Below are positions 53,787 to 57,051 of a stretch of 57,051 bases of DNA, piece by piece. Location of the stretch: NCBI RefSeq assembly GCF_010501035.1, contig NZ_QVMH01000005.1, positions 1 to 57,051 on the forward strand, written 5' to 3'. This stretch comes from Paludibacter sp. 221 (lineage in GTDB: Bacteria > Bacteroidota > Bacteroidia > Bacteroidales > Paludibacteraceae). A program made the translations under genes and the position numbers. The notes beneath the pieces were generated by a model that saw nothing but the letters and a program-made list of their open reading frames with translations, did not search any database and had not been told where the DNA came from. The first letter of the stretch is position 1. Each line of letters opens with the position of its first letter.

Positions 53787-54560
53787 ATGAAGATTTTAAT
53801 TCTGGGTGCCGGAAAAATGGGTGCTTTCCTTACTGACGTTTTATGTTTACAACATGAAGTTGCGCTTTTCGATACGGACCCGAAACAGTTGAGGTTTGTG
53901 TTCAATACTCTGCGGATGACAAAATACGAGGAAATAAAGGAGTTTGAACCGGAGTTGATGATAAACTGTGTGACGCTGAAATACACCATGGATGCTTTTA
54001 ATAAAGTGCTGCCATACCTGCCTAAAAGTTGTATAATATCTGATATTGCTTCGGTGAAAACAGGCTTGCAAAGCTATTATGACAAAACGGGTTTCAAATA
54101 TGTATCTACACACCCGATGTTCGGCCCTACATTTGCTACGCTTGATAATTTACGGACTCAAAATGCTATTATCATATCCGAGTCCGACCATATGGGCAAG
54201 GCATTTTTCAAAGATTTATATGCTTCGCTCAATTTGAATATCTTTGAATATAGTTTTGAGGAGCATGACGAAACTATTGCTTACTCTCTTTCCATCCCTT
54301 TTGCATCTACATTGACGTTTGCGTCGGTAATGAAACCTATCGAGGCACCGGGTACTACTTTCAAAAGGCACATGGATATTGCAAAGGGTTTGCTCTCGGA
54401 AGATGATTATCTGCTTTCTGAAATTCTGTTCAACCCCTATACTCCTACGCAGCTTGAAAATATACGTACGGAGTTGGCCAACCTGCTCGAAATGATTGAA
54501 ACCAAGGATACTGAAAAAATGCAGGCTTTCCTGAAAAAAGTAAGAAAAAATATAGAGTAA
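53787..54560 (+). CDS. tyrA: Prephenate dehydrogenase, TyrA-type
   Basis: 257 residues. NAD-binding Rossmann fold with ILGAGKMGAFL (GxGxxG), then the acid loop FDTDPKQLRF, THPMFGPT (substrate-binding region) and a helical dimerisation half. Makes 4-hydroxyphenylpyruvate for tyrosine; no chorismate mutase domain attached. Arogenate use cannot be excluded. Confidence 0.82.
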   Translation: MKILILGAGKMGAFLTDVLCLQHEVALFDTDPKQLRFVFNTLRMTKYEEIKEFEPELMINCVTLKYTMDAFNKVLPYLPKSCIISDIASVKTGLQSYYDKTGFKYVSTHPMFGPTFATLDNLRTQNAIIISESDHMGKAFFKDLYASLNLNIFEYSFEEHDETIAYSLSIPFASTLTFASVMKPIEAPGTTFKRHMDIAKGLLSEDDYLLSEILFNPYTPTQLENIRTELANLLEMIETKDTEKMQAFLKKVRKNIE

Positions 54561-54561
54561 G

Positions 54562-55338
54562 TTATTTCTCAAGTATTTTACTTTCTCCTATGCCGAACAA
54601 AGCGAAATCGTATAAGATAGGGTCGGAGGGGTTTATTCCATTCAATACGGCGGTTAATTCTTCCACAGCTTTGCGGTCGTTCTGTTTGCGCTGAAGTAAG
54701 CCTAATTTGCGGGAAATATTCGCTACATGCACATCTAAAGGTATTTGGAGTTCGGAAGGCGATATGTTTTTCCACGCTCCTATATCTACAATTCCATCAT
54801 TCCTTACCAGCCAGCGTAAAGCTAAATGGAGGCGTTTGCAGGCAGAATTGTCCGGGTTGGATACGTGCTTCAAACTTTTATCCGAAACGTCTGAATTTGC
54901 ATGTTGAATGTGCTCTCTGAAGAGACGTATACCTTCCCATATCCGTTTCTCTTTATCGGGGTTCGAACTGAATAAGGTTTCAATGCTGTCATATTTATTG
55001 TATATAGTATTCAGCCCACGGCAGATATATGCCATGTCGTCTTCAAAGAAAGTGCGGTGAACGTTTGTCTTTTCAAGAGATTCATAGCCTTTTCCCATCA
55101 CGTAGTCGTAAGGCGAAGCTCCCATAATAGTGTGCATCTTTGCTGCCGATTTCAATATCAGGCTTCTTTTGCCCCATGTTATGGTTGCTGTAAGGAAAGC
55201 GGACACTTCAATGTCCTGCATATGCTCGTACCTGCGCGGAAACTGGACAGGGTCACTCTCAATAAACGCAGGCACATTGAAGCGTGTTGCCATCGTATCA
55301 AGTAGTTCTTTTATTTCATCACTTACTTTTACATTCAT
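54562..55338 (-). CDS. TIGR02757-family protein
   Basis: 258 residues. Long helical protein with conserved FPRRYEHMQDIEVSAFLTAT and DVHVANISRKLGLL stretches, as in the TIGR02757/DUF2400 family whose function is unknown. Convergent with tyrA (1-nt gap). Confidence 0.75.
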   Translation of the reverse strand: MNVKVSDEIKELLDTMATRFNVPAFIESDPVQFPRRYEHMQDIEVSAFLTATITWGKRSLILKSAAKMHTIMGASPYDYVMGKGYESLEKTNVHRTFFEDDMAYICRGLNTIYNKYDSIETLFSSNPDKEKRIWEGIRLFREHIQHANSDVSDKSLKHVSNPDNSACKRLHLALRWLVRNDGIVDIGAWKNISPSELQIPLDVHVANISRKLGLLQRKQNDRKAVEELTAVLNGINPSDPILYDFALFGIGESKILEK

Positions 55339-55343
55339 TTCCG

Positions 55344-56120
55344 TTAGAATTTCTTTAAACCATACTCATCGAATGCCTGTTTGCGGCACAGCCACATGGA
55401 GAATAGTACGGCGATGAGTGAAGATGCAAAAATGGTAATCATCAGCATAATCTGGTATTTGATGGCAGTATTGGGGTTGCTGCCTCCAAGTATTTGTCCG
55501 GTCATTGTTCCCGGTAGGGAGATAAGCCCCATTACAGCCATAGATGCAATGGTAGGGTTGAACGACTTGGTGATAGCTTCTCTGATGAATGGCGCTAACG
55601 CCTCGCTCCGGCTGGCACCATTGCCCAGCATATAATAGTAGTATTGTTTTTCGCGTTCTAGACTGCCAAAGAAGGAATTCAGTGCAAGCACGTTGGCAGT
55701 AAGCATATTGCCGAGCAGCATGCCGCTTACGGGTATAAAGTAGCGTGCCTCAAATAGGTGGTTTAGCCGTACCACCAACCCCATAAAATAAGTATCGATA
55801 ATGGTAATGGAAAATAAGAGCGAAATGGCGATAGAGGTAAACAACTGTTTCAAAGGCAACTTAGTTCGTTTTAAAATAGTATAAGAAGCTACCATGACCA
55901 TCACAAGTACCCAAAGCACGTTCACCCACCAAAGGTTCAACTTGAACAGATATTCGAGGTAAAGCCCTACAAGAAACAACTGTATGGTCATTCTTGATGC
56001 TGAAATTAGTGTCGCTTTTACCAGTCCCGTGCGAAAATAGTAAAGGAAATAAACGGGGATAAGCAACAGCAAGAAACCCGCTATAAATCCCCATAAGCTT
56101 ATATCGATTGTTTGATTCAT
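55344..56120 (-). CDS. ABC transporter permease, UPF0014/FetB-like
   Basis: 258 residues with about seven hydrophobic helices; conserved pattern GSLEREKQYYYYMLGNGASR and GLISLPGTMTGQILGG near the end, typical of UPF0014 permeases (iron export in FetAB). It pairs with the ATPase encoded upstream by 4-nt overlap. The substrate in this organism is not certain. Confidence 0.8.
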   Translation of the reverse strand: MNQTIDISLWGFIAGFLLLLIPVYFLYYFRTGLVKATLISASRMTIQLFLVGLYLEYLFKLNLWWVNVLWVLVMVMVASYTILKRTKLPLKQLFTSIAISLLFSITIIDTYFMGLVVRLNHLFEARYFIPVSGMLLGNMLTANVLALNSFFGSLEREKQYYYYMLGNGASRSEALAPFIREAITKSFNPTIASMAVMGLISLPGTMTGQILGGSNPNTAIKYQIMLMITIFASSLIAVLFSMWLCRKQAFDEYGLKKF

Positions 56121-56743
56121 ATTTCGGTAGGTTTTAATTCGAGGTTGGTAAATGATTCGGTAAACCGTCTGTCGTGCGAAATAGCAAGCATCGTAGTTTG
56201 TTCCAATCCTTTTATGAACTTGATTAAGCTCTCAATAGAGTCCGGGTCGAGTGCCGAAGTGGGCTCATCAAGCAGAAGCACCGGTTTTTGGAGTAACGCG
56301 GCTATGGCTATCATAATGCGTTGTTGTTCGCCACCTGATACTTCGTTTAGCCTTTTTTCGTACAAAGAAGCGTCCAATCCTAATTGTTCAAAATAGCTCA
56401 GAATAAGTTCCTTTTTCGGAAATTTGTTTTTGTTTGCTTTAAACTGAAAGGGTGCGGCTATTACATCTTTTACATATTCGAAAGGGAGGGCTGCTTCCTG
56501 AGGCACCCATGCAATTTCTTCGCGGATAGTATCAATCGTTTGCTTGTTTATTTCAGTTCCGTTTAGAGAAACGCTTCCTGCCGCCGGCTGATGAAAACCG
56601 AGCAGGAGAGACATAAGCGAACTTTTTCCGCTTCCGGATTTACCCCAAAGCACAAATTTTTCGTTTTTGGAGATTTCGAGAGAAAAGTTTTTTACAATGG
56701 TTTTATTATCAAAAGTGATGGAGATGTTATCGAAACTTATCAT
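56117..56743 (-). CDS. ABC transporter ATPase, FetA-like
   Basis: 208 residues. Walker A GKSGSGKSS (about 34-42), Q-loop WVPQEA, signature VSGGEQQR, Walker B VLLLDEPTSALD and the switch His in ISHDRR. Works with the UPF0014 permease. A minus-strand TACCTTTG at 56761-56768 lies 17 nt upstream of the start. Confidence 0.9.
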   Translation of the reverse strand: MISFDNISITFDNKTIVKNFSLEISKNEKFVLWGKSGSGKSSLMSLLLGFHQPAAGSVSLNGTEINKQTIDTIREEIAWVPQEAALPFEYVKDVIAAPFQFKANKNKFPKKELILSYFEQLGLDASLYEKRLNEVSGGEQQRIMIAIAALLQKPVLLLDEPTSALDPDSIESLIKFIKGLEQTTMLAISHDRRFTESFTNLELKPTEI

Positions 56744-56760
56744 TTTCTGAAAAATTTATA

Positions 56761-56768
56761 CAAAGGTA
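56761..56768 (-). promoter_or_regulatory. -7 box for the ABC operon
   Basis: TACCTTTG on the minus strand, 17 nt before the ATPase start. Confidence 0.5.
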
Positions 56769-56869
56769 AGCAAAATAATTAATTGAAGGGGAGAGGTGAA
56801 TTTAAGGGAAAGGCAATTCGCATCAAAATATGCCGAATTGCTATTTTATTCTTTCGTAGCCGAAGCTAA

Positions 56870-57051
56870 TTTTTCCGCCTCAACTGGTGAGCGTTAAAAA
56901 ATTCAGCGTAACGCAGTGTTAAACAGGATTTGCTGTTTGACGAGCGAAGCGAGGAGTTTCAAAGACTGTAGCGGAGTGTAGCTGAATTTTAGCGAAGCAG
57001 GTGTAGCGGTGAATGCACCGTTTAAGCGAAAGCAGAGTCAAGCTTGCTTGA
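56870..57051. repeat. Hairpin-rich non-coding end
   Basis: No coding frame. Nested inverted repeats: GCGTTA/TAACGC, AAAATTCAGC/GCTGAATTTT, AAACAG/CTGTTT, CGGTG/CACCG, TCAAGC/GCTTGA, and GAGCGAAGCGAG. The AAAATTCAGC and GCTGAATTTT arms enclose the others. It has the look of an intergenic repeat cluster or a folded RNA; it continues beyond the window. Confidence 0.4.

Noticed and set aside
1-57051. CRISPR array, transposase or diversity-generating retroelement
   Set aside because: No regularly spaced repeats, no transposase or reverse transcriptase seen in any frame of the window.

Overview
The window looks like a Bacteroidales chromosome carrying a prophage. The host assignment rests on promoters of the Bacteroidota type (TTG or TTTG, about 19-22 nt, then TAnnTTTG) in front of many genes, an LpxC-FabZ fusion, an S16 protein with a long Ala/Glu tail, and a 7TM-HD protein next to a tRNA nucleotidyltransferase. 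A Dysgonomonas- or Parabacteroides-like genus is possible, but genus cannot be fixed from this stretch alone.

Positions 1 to about 25.9 kb are a tailed-phage prophage; its left end lies outside the window and no integrase is visible. Almost everything is transcribed leftward. In transcription order: a lysogeny switch (Cro-like gene at 24.5 kb, divergent repressor at 24.9 kb and a second HTH gene at 25.5 kb); a structured leader; an early run of small unknown genes including a C39-like cysteine-peptidase candidate and a 39-residue Cys-rich protein; a primase-helicase; a repeat-rich non-coding stretch at 17.2-17.9 kb that may be the replication origin; a putative late regulator; and then the late cassettes. 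Late order is head protease, major capsid, tail-tube-like protein, a gene pair joined by a likely -1 frameshift, ParB-methyltransferase, small and large terminase, portal, connector-type genes, a SufE homologue and a large tail-type protein that runs off the left edge. Protease and capsid preceding terminase and portal is a permuted order.

The main finding is a shared promoter design in front of four late cassettes: GTCCTTT at the place of the normal -33 box, exactly 18 nt (after a 10-mer) from a TAnnTTTG-like -7 box, with the start codon 21-29 nt further on. The gene just upstream of the late region (16.6-17.1 kb) has an ordinary host-type promoter, so it is the best candidate for an activator of these late promoters. 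The second strong finding is an A9 slippery run at the end of the gene after the tail-tube-like protein, exactly where the -1 frame becomes open, resembling the G/GT tail-chaperone arrangement.

From 26.2 kb on the window is chromosomal: a TolC/RND/MFP efflux operon with a divergent AraC regulator; RluF; an acyltransferase-like gene with a zinc-ribbon membrane partner; a DUF3089 hydrolase; tRNA(CAT); prolyl oligopeptidase, tRNA nucleotidyltransferase and 7TM-HD protein; small unknown genes; a DEAD-box helicase; a cupin; PepD; an HD hydrolase with LpxD and LpxC-FabZ; S16; a DUF5053 pair; TyrA; a TIGR02757 protein; and a two-gene ABC transporter. The last 180 bases are non-coding and rich in short inverted repeats.
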